Shown: positions 14,714-22,851 of the stretch, piece after piece
Layout of the letters: every line of letters begins with the position of its first letter
Position numbering within the stretch: position 1 is the stretch's first letter
DNA from: CAXQRU01 sp964226685
GTDB taxonomy: Bacteria > Pseudomonadota > Gammaproteobacteria > Pseudomonadales > Cellvibrionaceae
Assembly: GCA_964226685.1 (NCBI GenBank)
Contig: CAXQRU010000138.1
Coordinates: 1 to 27,727 of the forward strand
Length of the DNA stretch: 27,727 bases
Direction: 5' to 3'
The notes under the pieces: generated by a model
What the model saw: the letters and a program-made list of their open reading frames with translations, nothing else
What the model was told of the DNA's origin: nothing
Database searches by the model: none
Translations under genes and position numbers: made by a program

Positions 14714-17056
14714 ATGACATTTTTTATCCCTAGCGCCCGATTTTTTCTTCGCCTGTTATACAGACTGATCAAATGGTTTCTAATCACCATGATCAGTCTG
14801 TTTTTATTATTCCTATTGCTCGACTGGATCTATCCTACTCGTCTGCCAGACACTCATCACGCCCAGGCTATCATTAGTGAATCGGGTGATCCACTGCGAT
14901 TTTTTGCAACCGAGGATGGCATTTGGCGCTACCAGGTGTCCCTAGACTCACTCTCCCCCAATTATTTGGAAGCTTTATTACAATACGAGGATAAACACTT
15001 TTACCAACACCCTGGTGTGAATCCATTGTCGTTAGTGCGAGCCGTAGGTCAATGGGTCACGACCGGTCGCCCCGTTTCGGGCGGCTCCACATTGACCATG
15101 CAGGTAGCCCGTTTGGTCAAACCCATGAATCGAACAGTATGGGGGAAAGCCAAACAAATTTTTTGGGCACTACAATTGGAATGGCATCACAGTAAGGAAG
15201 AAATTCTGACTTACTACGTTAATCATGCGCCCTTTGGCGGCCCGATCGAAGGGGTTGAAGCGGCATCGCGAGCTTATTTTGGTTACAGTGCCGATCAGCT
15301 AACCGATGCTCAAGCGGCTTTGCTGACAGTGCTCCCTCAATCACCCAGCCGTTATCGCCCCGACCGTTACCCAGAGCGCGCACAACAGGCGCGCGATAAA
15401 GTCATTTTGCGCATGCAAGAATTTGGCATATGGAATGAGCAAACCGTTAACGAAGCCTTACTGGAGCCGGTCATCGCCCAAAATATTAAAGGCGTGACCT
15501 ATGCGCCCCTGCTGGCGAGACGACTTCACAACCAACTTCAAAACCAAGCCGTTGTCAAAACCTTTATTGACTTGGGATTACAACGCAATATTGAACATAG
15601 CTTAGCCACTTATGTGCGAAGCATTGATAAACATGCATCTGCCGCCATTATGGTAATGGATCACCAAACCGGGAATGTTCTGGCCTACGCTGGTAGCAGC
15701 GACTTTTTAAATGACGAGCGCTTTGGACACGTTGATATGATTCGCTCATGGCGATCACCTGGCTCGACACTCAAACCTTTTATTTATGGCCTTGCTATGG
15801 ATCAGGGCCTGATTCACAGCCACTCGCTGTTGATGGATATTCCCACCCGCTTTGGTCAATACCAACCCGATAACTTTGATACAGGCTTCAACGGGCCAGT
15901 CTCAGTGGCCACCGCTCTCTATAGTTCTCTCAATGTTCCAGCCGTACAAATACTCAATGAGTTAGGGCCAAAGACCTTTTACAGCCGACTGCACTCGAGC
16001 CTCGTCCCCATTCGTCTACCAAAAGGCAATACGCCTAGCCTTGCCATCGCTTTAGGGGGTGCTGCCACAACATTGGAAGACTTAGTCAGTCTTTATGCTA
16101 GCCTCGGTAACGGTGGCTATACGGTTCAACCTCGCTATTATGAGCAAGATAAAACGGTAAAACGACAACTCCTAACACCTGAAACGGCCTGGGTCATCCG
16201 CCAACTGCTGCCCGGCGATTCAGCCTTTGGTCATGTCCAACCCGCACAACACGATTGGGCTTGGAAAACCGGCACCAGCTATGGCTATCGAGACACTTGG
16301 GCGGTTGGCGTCAACAGTCGCTGGGTCATTGCCGTGTGGGTCGGGCGACCCGATGCCGTGCCCATCGTGGGCCACTACGGCAGTAAAACAGCGGTACCAT
16401 TACTCAAACGAGTGAGCGGCTTTTTACCACAAGGGGAGTTCGTTCCACCCCCAAAAGAAGTGACACAACGCGATATTTGCTGGCCCAGCGGCAAAGCTAC
16501 TGAGGATGCCCATAACTGCGATAAACAACAAAAGAGCTGGGTCGTTCGCGGGCAAATTCCGCCGACGCTCATGCTAACAGGTAATCAATCTAACGCGCTG
16601 GACTTTGCCGAAATCAAATTACAAATTGCCAACGATTCAGGCCTTAGAGTGCCACTAGAATGCAATGTCCCTAGTCATAGCAAAATTGTGGACGTCTGGC
16701 CCACTGGCGTCGACCTGTGGATACCCATCGATTGGCGCAAGCAGGCCAAGATTGGTGAAATCGACCCAAGATGCGCACATATCCCAAGCCCCCCCATGTA
16801 TGGCCATACCGTCTACATCAGGGGCCTATGGGATAACGACCGTATTCGAAAACATGCGATCACCCTTAGCGAGCCTAAAATCCAGGTTCAAGCAGAAGGA
16901 GGTATTGCCCCTTGGCACTGGTTTGTTAACGGTAAGTTATTGGAGGAAAAAGGCGAGTCCTTAACCTTGAAAAACCTGACGCCCGGCCACTATCAACTGA
17001 GTGTTATGGACAATAGCGGCGCGAGCGATAAGGTAGAGTTTACGATCGAAAATTAA
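14714..17056 (+). CDS. pbpC: penicillin-binding protein 1C
   Basis: A 780-residue bifunctional peptidoglycan synthase, close to the usual length of about 770. A membrane anchor at about 18-40 is followed by the GT51 glycosyltransferase (YEDKHFYQHPGVNP with catalytic Glu92; GGSTLTMQVARLV). The transpeptidase has SPGSTLKPF (Ser351, Lys354), SSLNVPAVQ (Ser405, Asn407) and WKTGTSYG (Lys518). The C-terminal BiPBP_C domain ends PGHYQLSVMDNSG. All catalytic motifs are present. It lies 18 bases behind the macroglobulin gene, the conserved pairing in which the two proteins are thought to deal together with envelope breach and wall repair (established association, mechanism inferred). The ribosome site is weak, which fits coupling to the upstream gene. 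Confidence 0.95.
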   Translation: MTFFIPSARFFLRLLYRLIKWFLITMISLFLLFLLLDWIYPTRLPDTHHAQAIISESGDPLRFFATEDGIWRYQVSLDSLSPNYLEALLQYEDKHFYQHPGVNPLSLVRAVGQWVTTGRPVSGGSTLTMQVARLVKPMNRTVWGKAKQIFWALQLEWHHSKEEILTYYVNHAPFGGPIEGVEAASRAYFGYSADQLTDAQAALLTVLPQSPSRYRPDRYPERAQQARDKVILRMQEFGIWNEQTVNEALLEPVIAQNIKGVTYAPLLARRLHNQLQNQAVVKTFIDLGLQRNIEHSLATYVRSIDKHASAAIMVMDHQTGNVLAYAGSSDFLNDERFGHVDMIRSWRSPGSTLKPFIYGLAMDQGLIHSHSLLMDIPTRFGQYQPDNFDTGFNGPVSVATALYSSLNVPAVQILNELGPKTFYSRLHSSLVPIRLPKGNTPSLAIALGGAATTLEDLVSLYASLGNGGYTVQPRYYEQDKTVKRQLLTPETAWVIRQLLPGDSAFGHVQPAQHDWAWKTGTSYGYRDTWAVGVNSRWVIAVWVGRPDAVPIVGHYGSKTAVPLLKRVSGFLPQGEFVPPPKEVTQRDICWPSGKATEDAHNCDKQQKSWVVRGQIPPTLMLTGNQSNALDFAEIKLQIANDSGLRVPLECNVPSHSKIVDVWPTGVDLWIPIDWRKQAKIGEIDPRCAHIPSPPMYGHTVYIRGLWDNDRIRKHAITLSEPKIQVQAEGGIAPWHWFVNGKLLEEKGESLTLKNLTPGHYQLSVMDNSGASDKVEFTIEN

Positions 17057-17079
17057 TAGCGTCTGTATTCGGCTAAGCC

Positions 17080-17403
17080 CTATGGCATTGCTCCAACAGC
17101 ACATCGATAAAGACCAAAGCGCTGCACACCGTCAATCAGTTCTGATACGGGCACCAAGCGATTGCCGCCCTGCTTAGCCCCCTCGTTGCGAGCCAAATCA
17201 TAGAGTTCTGTCTGAACGGTGTAGTGGTCTCGTTTAATGAAGCCCAGCTTGTACGTGGTACTGACCGTAATTTCACTCAAACGATCACACCCCTCGACCT
17301 CGTTCATACCCACCACTTGAACTAAGCGAGCCGCATCAGATACATGAACAACCTCACAACCACTGATCCATACACACATTAACACTGCCACTAGGCGCTT
17401 CAT
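17080..17403 (-). CDS. small DUF4156-like lipoprotein
   Basis: A 107-residue lipoprotein. The signal sequence MKRLVAVLMCVWISGC has a lipobox (ISGC) with Cys16 lipidated. The mature part has the DUF4156 pattern: ARLVQVV near the start, EGCDRLSEITV, a middle LARNEGAKQGGNRLVPVS and a final YRC. Function is unknown; members are envelope lipoproteins sometimes linked to RcsF-like roles. It is convergent with pbpC, with only 23 bases between the stop codons and no clear terminator. It is divergent from the barrel protein at 17527. Confidence 0.75.
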   Translation of the reverse strand: MKRLVAVLMCVWISGCEVVHVSDAARLVQVVGMNEVEGCDRLSEITVSTTYKLGFIKRDHYTVQTELYDLARNEGAKQGGNRLVPVSELIDGVQRFGLYRCAVGAMP

Positions 17404-17526
17404 TATTAAACCTCTCTCTCATTATGAATTTTTGTTATGACGACTCTCAATTAGAAAAAAAAATCGTCTTTCGTCTTTTTCCGCTTTTCAACTATGGTTA
17501 AAACATAGCCACAGGAAATGAGAACC

Positions 17527-18003
17527 ATGTCTCGTTATTTATTATCTCTAATCATATTTTTTTCAGCCACCGCCATTGCGGGGGATTTCCACGCCGTATT
17601 CAATGGTCGCGCCGTCCATTTTGAAGGTCAAAATTGGAACGAACGCAACTGGGGCCTCGGCTTTCAATATGACTTTGAACCACAGGGTTCATGGATTCCA
17701 GCCGTCTCCGGCAGTATTTTCCGAGATAGTAACAAAGATATCTCCCGATACCTAGGTGTTGGCATGCGCAAACGCTTCGTGCTCTCTGGTATTTCAGATA
17801 AATGGCATGCTGACTTGGGCGTCTTCGGCTTTTTGATGACCCGCAAAGACTTTCGGGATAACGATCCGTTCTTGGGCGCCTTACCCTTTGTGTCTATCGG
17901 CAATGAACGCGTCTCAGTCAATATGACCTACATTCCAGCCATTACCGCGGAAGGATCGCCCCTGGCTTACTTCCAGGTGACCACCAAATTGATGGAGTTT
18001 TAA
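17527..18003 (+). CDS. small outer-membrane beta-barrel protein
   Basis: A 158-residue protein with signal peptide MSRYLLSLIIFFSATAIA cut before GDF. I chose the second ATG (17527) because AGGA at 17513-17516 is 10 bases from it but only one base from the ATG at 17518. The mature sequence alternates in the way of an eight-stranded barrel (NWGLGFQYDF, VSGSIFRDSNKD, RYLGVGMRKRF, ADLGVFGFLMTRKDF, LGALPFVSIG, SVNMTYIPA). It ends in Phe, typical of outer-membrane proteins. It resembles short proteins often labelled 'sn-glycerol-3-phosphate transporter' in pseudomonads, a label I do not trust; a PagP-like barrel is the closest structural guess. Its stop overlaps that of the convergent GNAT gene by 4 bases. 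Confidence 0.7.
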   Translation: MSRYLLSLIIFFSATAIAGDFHAVFNGRAVHFEGQNWNERNWGLGFQYDFEPQGSWIPAVSGSIFRDSNKDISRYLGVGMRKRFVLSGISDKWHADLGVFGFLMTRKDFRDNDPFLGALPFVSIGNERVSVNMTYIPAITAEGSPLAYFQVTTKLMEF

Positions 18004-18467
18004 GGCTCCATCGACCGACTGGCAATGACCTCATAGGGCGCAAAGCCTTTCGATTGCCACCAGCTGGACGCACAATCATCACTTGCTCCCCAACCCACTT
18101 GTGCGGTTTGTGCTCCCATCGCTTGCAGCCGCTCAGTTAAAATCTGCAGTAACCGAGTCGCCAAGCCTTGACCACGGTGCTCTGGCTCGACCCACAAACT
18201 ATAAAAAACAGCCACTAGACTTTTTTCTACACCCGGCTTTTCATAAACATGACCGCTTAAGGTACCCACAGGCTCATCGCCTAATCTTGCCACCAAAACC
18301 ACCGCCCGAGAGGATGCAATCAACTGGCCTAAAGAATCCGAACAATGAAACCACCAATCTTCACTCGGGCCACCAAAAGGCAACAACCCCTGACTCTGCA
18401 GACTCCACCAAAAACCAAGAATATGCTCCCGGTCTGACTCTGTCGCTTGCTCGATAGAATAACTCAT
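18000..18467 (-). CDS. GNAT-family N-acetyltransferase
   Basis: A 155-residue single-domain acetyltransferase. The acetyl-CoA loop is seen as VEPEHRGQGLATRLLQ (about 95-110), preceded by the beta-4 strand (LVAVFYSLWV) and followed by AQVGWGASDDCASSWWQSKGF, the usual beta-5/alpha-4 end. The substrate cannot be told from the sequence. Its ATG overlaps the TGA of orn by 4 bases (ATGA), so translation is probably coupled to orn. Confidence 0.85.
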   Translation of the reverse strand: MSYSIEQATESDREHILGFWWSLQSQGLLPFGGPSEDWWFHCSDSLGQLIASSRAVVLVARLGDEPVGTLSGHVYEKPGVEKSLVAVFYSLWVEPEHRGQGLATRLLQILTERLQAMGAQTAQVGWGASDDCASSWWQSKGFAPYEVIASRSMEP

Positions 18468-19015
18468 GAAAGCTTAAAGAACGTCTCGCGATAATGCCTG
18501 AGTTCAGCAATCGACTCTTTGATATCATCCAAAGCCAAGTGTGCACCGCTTTTTACTACGCCCTCCAAGACCTCCGGAGCCCAGCGGCGAGCGAGTTCTT
18601 TAACAGAACTGACATCGAGATTGCGATAGTGAAAGTAAGCCTCTAATGCCGGCATACCCTTGGCTAAAAAACGGCGATCCTGACAAATCGAATTGCCCGC
18701 CATCGGCGACTTACCCGCATCGACCCATTGACTCAAAAAGGCAATAGTGTCTTGCTCGGCTTGGGCTAAAGTCACTTGGCTACTACGAACTCGTTCCGTT
18801 AAGCCCGACTGGCCATGTTGTCGGGTATTCCACTCGTCCATCGCATCAAGTCGTGCGTTTGGCTGCGAGATAGCATAGACTGGGCCTTCTGCGAGAATGT
18901 TGAGCTGACTATCGGTGACAATGGTAGCGATTTCAATAATGACATCGTTCTCAGGAGAGAGACCCGTCATTTCCAGGTCGATCCAAATTAGGTTACTATC
19001 GTCTTTTTGAGCCAT
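18464..19015 (-). CDS. orn: oligoribonuclease
   Basis: A 183-residue DEDDh exonuclease (E. coli Orn has 181) that degrades two- to five-base RNA oligomers and pGpG to mononucleotides. The metal and catalytic residues are present: IDLEMTGL (Asp13, Glu15), SICQDRRF (Asp113) and HLALDDI (His159, Asp164). The start at 19015 gives MAQKDDSNLIWIDLEM, matching family length. The longer frame to 19072 adds an unlikely extension into the divergent promoter. It lies divergent from rsgA with an 89-base gap, a common gammaproteobacterial arrangement. Confidence 0.95.
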   Translation of the reverse strand: MAQKDDSNLIWIDLEMTGLSPENDVIIEIATIVTDSQLNILAEGPVYAISQPNARLDAMDEWNTRQHGQSGLTERVRSSQVTLAQAEQDTIAFLSQWVDAGKSPMAGNSICQDRRFLAKGMPALEAYFHYRNLDVSSVKELARRWAPEVLEGVVKSGAHLALDDIKESIAELRHYRETFFKLS

Positions 19016-19104
19016 AAATTGTCTTCCAAGAATTGAGTACATGATAGCGAAAGCACACTTTACCGTATTCACCCAAGCGAAAAAAGCGTTAACTGGGTGT
19101 CACC

Positions 19105-20073
19105 ATGTCTAAACGCCGATTGAGCCAACAACAAACTCGACGTATTCGCCAACAACAGCGCCAACGCCTCTCTGACTCACAGAACACCGACACGCCCAGC
19201 CATCGCGGCTTGATCATCGCGCACCACGGCAAAAAGGTCTTGGTGCAAGCGGAAGATAACAGCGTTCACAAATGTCACTTTAGGGCTAATTTAGAAACCT
19301 TAGTGGCCGGTGATCGGGTACTCTGGCAAGAGGGAAAACCCTATGGGGTCGTCACCGCCATTGAATCTCGAGATTCACTATTAAGCCGCCCCGACCCCTA
19401 CGGAAAAGTGCGCCCGGTTGCCGCCAATATCGACCAAATTATCGTGGTTAACAGCGTCACACCGCCACCGAGCACACAATTGATTGATCGCTACTTAGTC
19501 GCCGCCCACGCATCAGATATCAAACCCATTTTGGTGCTCAACAAAATTGATCTCCTACAAACGGGCGACACTTGCCGAGAAGATCTGGCCATATACACGG
19601 AACTAGGATATGAGCTGCATGAACTCTCCGCCCACACCTCAGAGGGCATTGAGCACATGAGAGCGCTCTGCTCTGAGCATACCAGCATCATTGTTGGACA
19701 ATCGGGCGTGGGTAAATCGTCGATCGTCAATCGATTATTGGGGGATGAATTTGCCAAAGTGGGTGCCCTTTCTGAAAGCTCAGAACAAGGCACTCATACC
19801 ACCACCACAGCCAGGCTCTACGACATTGACTCAGGGGGGCGCATCATCGACTCCCCCGGTATTCGCGAGTTTGGACTTTGGCACTTATCAGACGACGATG
19901 TAGTCAATGGTTACATCGAACTGGCGCCGCTCGTGGGCCACTGTAAATTTCGCGACTGCCGGCACCAACAAGAGCCGGGTTGCGCTATACTAGAAGCGTT
20001 TGAAACTGATCGAGTTAGCCCTCAACGCGTGACTAATTTTCATGCATTGCGTCAATCGATAATAATAGAATAA
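19105..20073 (+). CDS. rsgA: ribosome small-subunit biogenesis GTPase RsgA
   Basis: A 322-residue circularly permuted GTPase that checks late 30S ribosome maturation. A basic N-terminal tail (SKRRLSQQQTRRIRQQQRQR) and an OB fold (about 30-100) precede the G domain. The G domain is in permuted order: G4 LNKIDLL first, then the P-loop GQSGVGKS (198-205) and G3 DSPGIREFG. The C-terminal zinc finger is intact (Cys280, Cys285, His287, Cys293). It is followed 12 bases later by the HDOD-like gene and probably transcribed with it. Confidence 0.97.
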   Translation: MSKRRLSQQQTRRIRQQQRQRLSDSQNTDTPSHRGLIIAHHGKKVLVQAEDNSVHKCHFRANLETLVAGDRVLWQEGKPYGVVTAIESRDSLLSRPDPYGKVRPVAANIDQIIVVNSVTPPPSTQLIDRYLVAAHASDIKPILVLNKIDLLQTGDTCREDLAIYTELGYELHELSAHTSEGIEHMRALCSEHTSIIVGQSGVGKSSIVNRLLGDEFAKVGALSESSEQGTHTTTTARLYDIDSGGRIIDSPGIREFGLWHLSDDDVVNGYIELAPLVGHCKFRDCRHQQEPGCAILEAFETDRVSPQRVTNFHALRQSIIIE

Positions 20074-20085
20074 AGGGGTTTTTGC

Positions 20086-21423
20086 TTGTCTCTCTCACCA
20101 TATATTTTATCCACCACTGAGAACATGCTCAAAGAAGCATTGGCACAACCCAGCGTCACCAATAATGAATTGGTGGCTATTATTAAGTCAGACCCACTAT
20201 TTTGCTGGCATCTTTATACCTCTGCAAAAGCACAACTCAAAAACAAAGACACTGACATCCAAAGTGTTAACCATATGCTTAACTTGTTCGGCTTTGGCAT
20301 ATTGAGAACCGTTCCAAGAGGCAAAACGCTATTTGAACAAAGCGAAGATAAACTCATGCAAAGCAAAATGATTGCGGTGAGTTTTTTCTGCGCCCATCTA
20401 AGTGCACAACTATTTCCCGAAAAACACGGAACCCAAGGCGAACGCTTTTTCCTCCCCTCTTTGCTCTATAGCATTCTAGTCTGCAATACTTTATTGGAAA
20501 AAAATGTTGAAACGCTCACCAGTCATGTCGTTGATGAGCACTTGCGCCAGTTAAATGAAGAAACCACTATTAACAGCTTACCCGTTTTAGCCGAAAGAAC
20601 TCTCTCACTGAGACTCTTTAGAGACTGCCCTTCGCTGTCGATATTACGCAAGCATTGCCACGACCCAGAAAAAATTAACGATATTTTAGAAAAAAGCGAC
20701 AAAGATCGTAAGCTGTTTGATAACCAAGAAACAGGGATCTACCTACTCACGCATACGCTACTGACTTACTACTTTGACAACCACGGCAAATATCGCAAGC
20801 GTTTTCTCGCTCTGCTATCGGCGCATCTTCGCCAAGCGCCAGACGAACTCGATGAGCGCATCAAAACTCTGAGCCAAAAAATCGCAACACCCGCTTTTGC
20901 AAGCCTCAAGCCACACCAACATTTGGCTGAACACTTGGACAACCAAATTACCGAGCCTCTAGCCGACAAAGACTTTTTTGATGTCTGCATGATGCAACTG
21001 AGCTACAACGAAAGTTACACCAAAGGCCAACGTCTAGAACTTGCTCGCTCAGCCATAATGCGGGGAATCGGAGCTAAAAACTGCGCTCTGTTGATTTTTA
21101 ATAGCGAAGGCGAGCTAAGAAGCATTGGCAAAAGCACGATTCAATGCTCGATACCCACAACACAACTTGGTAATTTGTTCGGGCGTCTCATCAAAAACCC
21201 TGCTACCTTATATTTGAGCCAAGAAAAGTTAATCAATGCCTTCAATCTATTACCCTCACCTTGGCTCAAAAACTGGGAACCTTGTGTGTCGAGTTTCGGC
21301 TCGATCATGGGCAAAAAACCTTTGGGAATTGTGTACGCCGATGCCGATCATTGGCAACAGGGGCACCATCGTTATTTTGGTCGGGTGTGTCAGGCGTTGA
21401 ATCAGGCTTTGTATGGGCCTTGA
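20086..21423 (+). CDS. divergent HDOD-like protein with C-terminal GAF-like region
   Basis: A 445-residue soluble protein starting at TTG, supported by AAGGGG at 20073-20078 seven bases upstream and by the 12-base gap to rsgA. The N-terminal part (about 1-130) looks like a degenerate HDOD domain: NNELVAIIKSDPLFCWHLYTSA, then the helix IQSVNHMLNLFGFGILRTV, matching the family's 'I..DP.L..~~LL..A.......I.SI..AI..LG...L' pattern. The C-terminal part (about 290-440) resembles a GAF or similar sensor fold (CALLIFNSEGELRSIGKS ... KKPLGIVYADAD). Such proteins are signalling regulators in gammaproteobacteria. I see no HD metal site and no output enzyme, and the role is unknown. Confidence 0.75.
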   Translation: MSLSPYILSTTENMLKEALAQPSVTNNELVAIIKSDPLFCWHLYTSAKAQLKNKDTDIQSVNHMLNLFGFGILRTVPRGKTLFEQSEDKLMQSKMIAVSFFCAHLSAQLFPEKHGTQGERFFLPSLLYSILVCNTLLEKNVETLTSHVVDEHLRQLNEETTINSLPVLAERTLSLRLFRDCPSLSILRKHCHDPEKINDILEKSDKDRKLFDNQETGIYLLTHTLLTYYFDNHGKYRKRFLALLSAHLRQAPDELDERIKTLSQKIATPAFASLKPHQHLAEHLDNQITEPLADKDFFDVCMMQLSYNESYTKGQRLELARSAIMRGIGAKNCALLIFNSEGELRSIGKSTIQCSIPTTQLGNLFGRLIKNPATLYLSQEKLINAFNLLPSPWLKNWEPCVSSFGSIMGKKPLGIVYADADHWQQGHHRYFGRVCQALNQALYGP

Positions 21424-21490
21424 TGACTTTTTAAAAATAAACTATTTTTGCCACTTGGCATTTCAATAACGTTCGCATTCCGAAGAAAAA

Positions 21491-21988
21491 CTAAGTTTTT
21501 AACTTATCGTAAAATTCTATGATTTCACTTAGATTATTTGATTGCCCATTAGATACTTTTGGAACATAAATCGACCACCCTTTTTGTAAAACGACAAAGG
21601 CACCATTATTGGCAAGTTCGATATCTTCTATAGCCTCCCATGTCATTTCTCCTTTTGACGTCGGGCCGGAAACCAAAACTTTATCCGCTGTGAATTGAAT
21701 GCGGCTTTCCTCTCCAAAAAATTTGGAATGCCTAAGCAAATTAAACCACCTGCGTTTATCCCAAAAATGCCAAATAGAAACCCAAAAACCTGCGACTATT
21801 AACAGGGTAGCCACTGGAAAAGCTCTACTCATATTTGGCCTAAGTATCAGGCAAAGAACACCGAGCGAAACAAGTATAAGTGATAAGCACAGCGACCATT
21901 TCCTAAATTTACTTCGGCAATTAATGAAGTCATCCCAAAAAGATTGGATATAACTTTCATCTACAAGCCACTTAATTCTAACATCCAT
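21491..21988 (-). CDS. YcxB-like membrane protein
   Basis: A 165-residue protein. A short cytoplasmic N-terminus with WDDFINCRSKFRKW is followed by two membrane helices at about 34-51 (LCLSLILVSLGVLCLIL) and 59-76 (FPVATLLIVAGFWVSIW). A cytoplasmic C-terminal domain contains RIQFTADKVLVSGPTSKGEMTWEAIEDIEL and IYVPK, the pattern of YcxB-like C-terminal domains. The ATG at 21988 is preferred over TTG at 22000. Either start overlaps the end of rsmI (11 bases for the ATG), so it probably shares the rsmI message. Function is unknown. Confidence 0.7.
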   Translation of the reverse strand: MDVRIKWLVDESYIQSFWDDFINCRSKFRKWSLCLSLILVSLGVLCLILRPNMSRAFPVATLLIVAGFWVSIWHFWDKRRWFNLLRHSKFFGEESRIQFTADKVLVSGPTSKGEMTWEAIEDIELANNGAFVVLQKGWSIYVPKVSNGQSNNLSEIIEFYDKLKT

Positions 21989-22823
21989 CACTACGCTCAA
22001 TTGCCCATTGATACAAATCCCGCTTTTTCAAACCAGTAATCTCAGCGGCTAGCGCGGCGGCTTTCTTAACAGGAAATTCGGCTAACAATATATTCATGGT
22101 ATGCTCGGCCTTGGCATCGATCACCGCCGTGGCTTTATCATTATGATAGCCACGCACCATGATCACAATTTCACCACGCTGTTGGTTCGCATCCTGCTCA
22201 ACGATAGACACCAACTCACTCACCGTGCCACTCAAAAAAGTCTCGAAGGTTTTGGTGATTTCACGAGCAATCACCGCTTGACGATCGGCCCACGTTAGCG
22301 CCATGGCCTTTAAAGCATCCAACAAACGATGGGGAGCCTCATAAAAAATCAGCGTGCGCGTTTCATAAGCCAGCGACGATAAGGTCGACTCCCTGGCGGC
22401 ACTTTTTGCGGGCAAAAATCCCTCAAAACAAAAACGGTCTGAGGGCAAACCTGATGCGGATAAGGCCGCAATTAGGGCGCAAGGCCCTGGAATCGGCTCC
22501 ACCCGATAGCCAAGGGCTCGAGCGCGCGATACAATGCGATAACCTGGGTCGGCGATCAAGGGGGTGCCGGCATCCGAAATAAGGGCTACCGAGTCGCCCG
22601 CCGCCAAATGGCGCTCAATTTTTTCAATATTGTGTTCGCGACTGTGATCATGGTAGGGCACGAGCGGCACATCAATGCTAAAATGAGACAATAACCGGCG
22701 ACTATGACGAGTGTCTTCTGCAGCAATTAACGCTACGGATTGTAAAACCTCTACCGCACGCGGTACCATGTCACCTAAATTCCCAATGGGGGTCGCAACA
22801 ATGTAAAGTGTGGCCTGAAACAT
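21978..22823 (-). CDS. rsmI: 16S rRNA C1402 2'-O-methyltransferase RsmI
   Basis: A 281-residue tetrapyrrole-methylase-fold enzyme (E. coli 286) that methylates the ribose of C1402 in the 30S decoding centre using S-adenosylmethionine. The start MFQATLYIVATPIGNLGD is the canonical one and sets 22823 as the ATG; a longer frame to 22868 would run into lpoA. Other markers are AAEDTRHSRRLLSHF, LISDAGTPLIADPGYRIV, EPIPGPCALIAALSASGLP and the final GLKKRDLYQWAI. It is divergent from lpoA with 28 bases between starts, so promoters must overlap coding DNA. Confidence 0.97.
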   Translation of the reverse strand: MFQATLYIVATPIGNLGDMVPRAVEVLQSVALIAAEDTRHSRRLLSHFSIDVPLVPYHDHSREHNIEKIERHLAAGDSVALISDAGTPLIADPGYRIVSRARALGYRVEPIPGPCALIAALSASGLPSDRFCFEGFLPAKSAARESTLSSLAYETRTLIFYEAPHRLLDALKAMALTWADRQAVIAREITKTFETFLSGTVSELVSIVEQDANQQRGEIVIMVRGYHNDKATAVIDAKAEHTMNILLAEFPVKKAAALAAEITGLKKRDLYQWAIERSDGC

Positions 22824-22851
22824 ACGGATTAAGAACCATAGAGTAGAAATT

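Noticed and set aside
17484..17510. Inverted repeat CTATG-N7-CATAG upstream of the barrel protein.
   Set aside because: A 5-bp AT-rich repeat can occur by chance and does not align with a clear promoter.
21424..21490. Search for a terminator between the convergent HDOD-like and YcxB-like genes.
   Set aside because: Only a 4-bp TTCG/CGAA stem without a T-run is visible, too weak to call.
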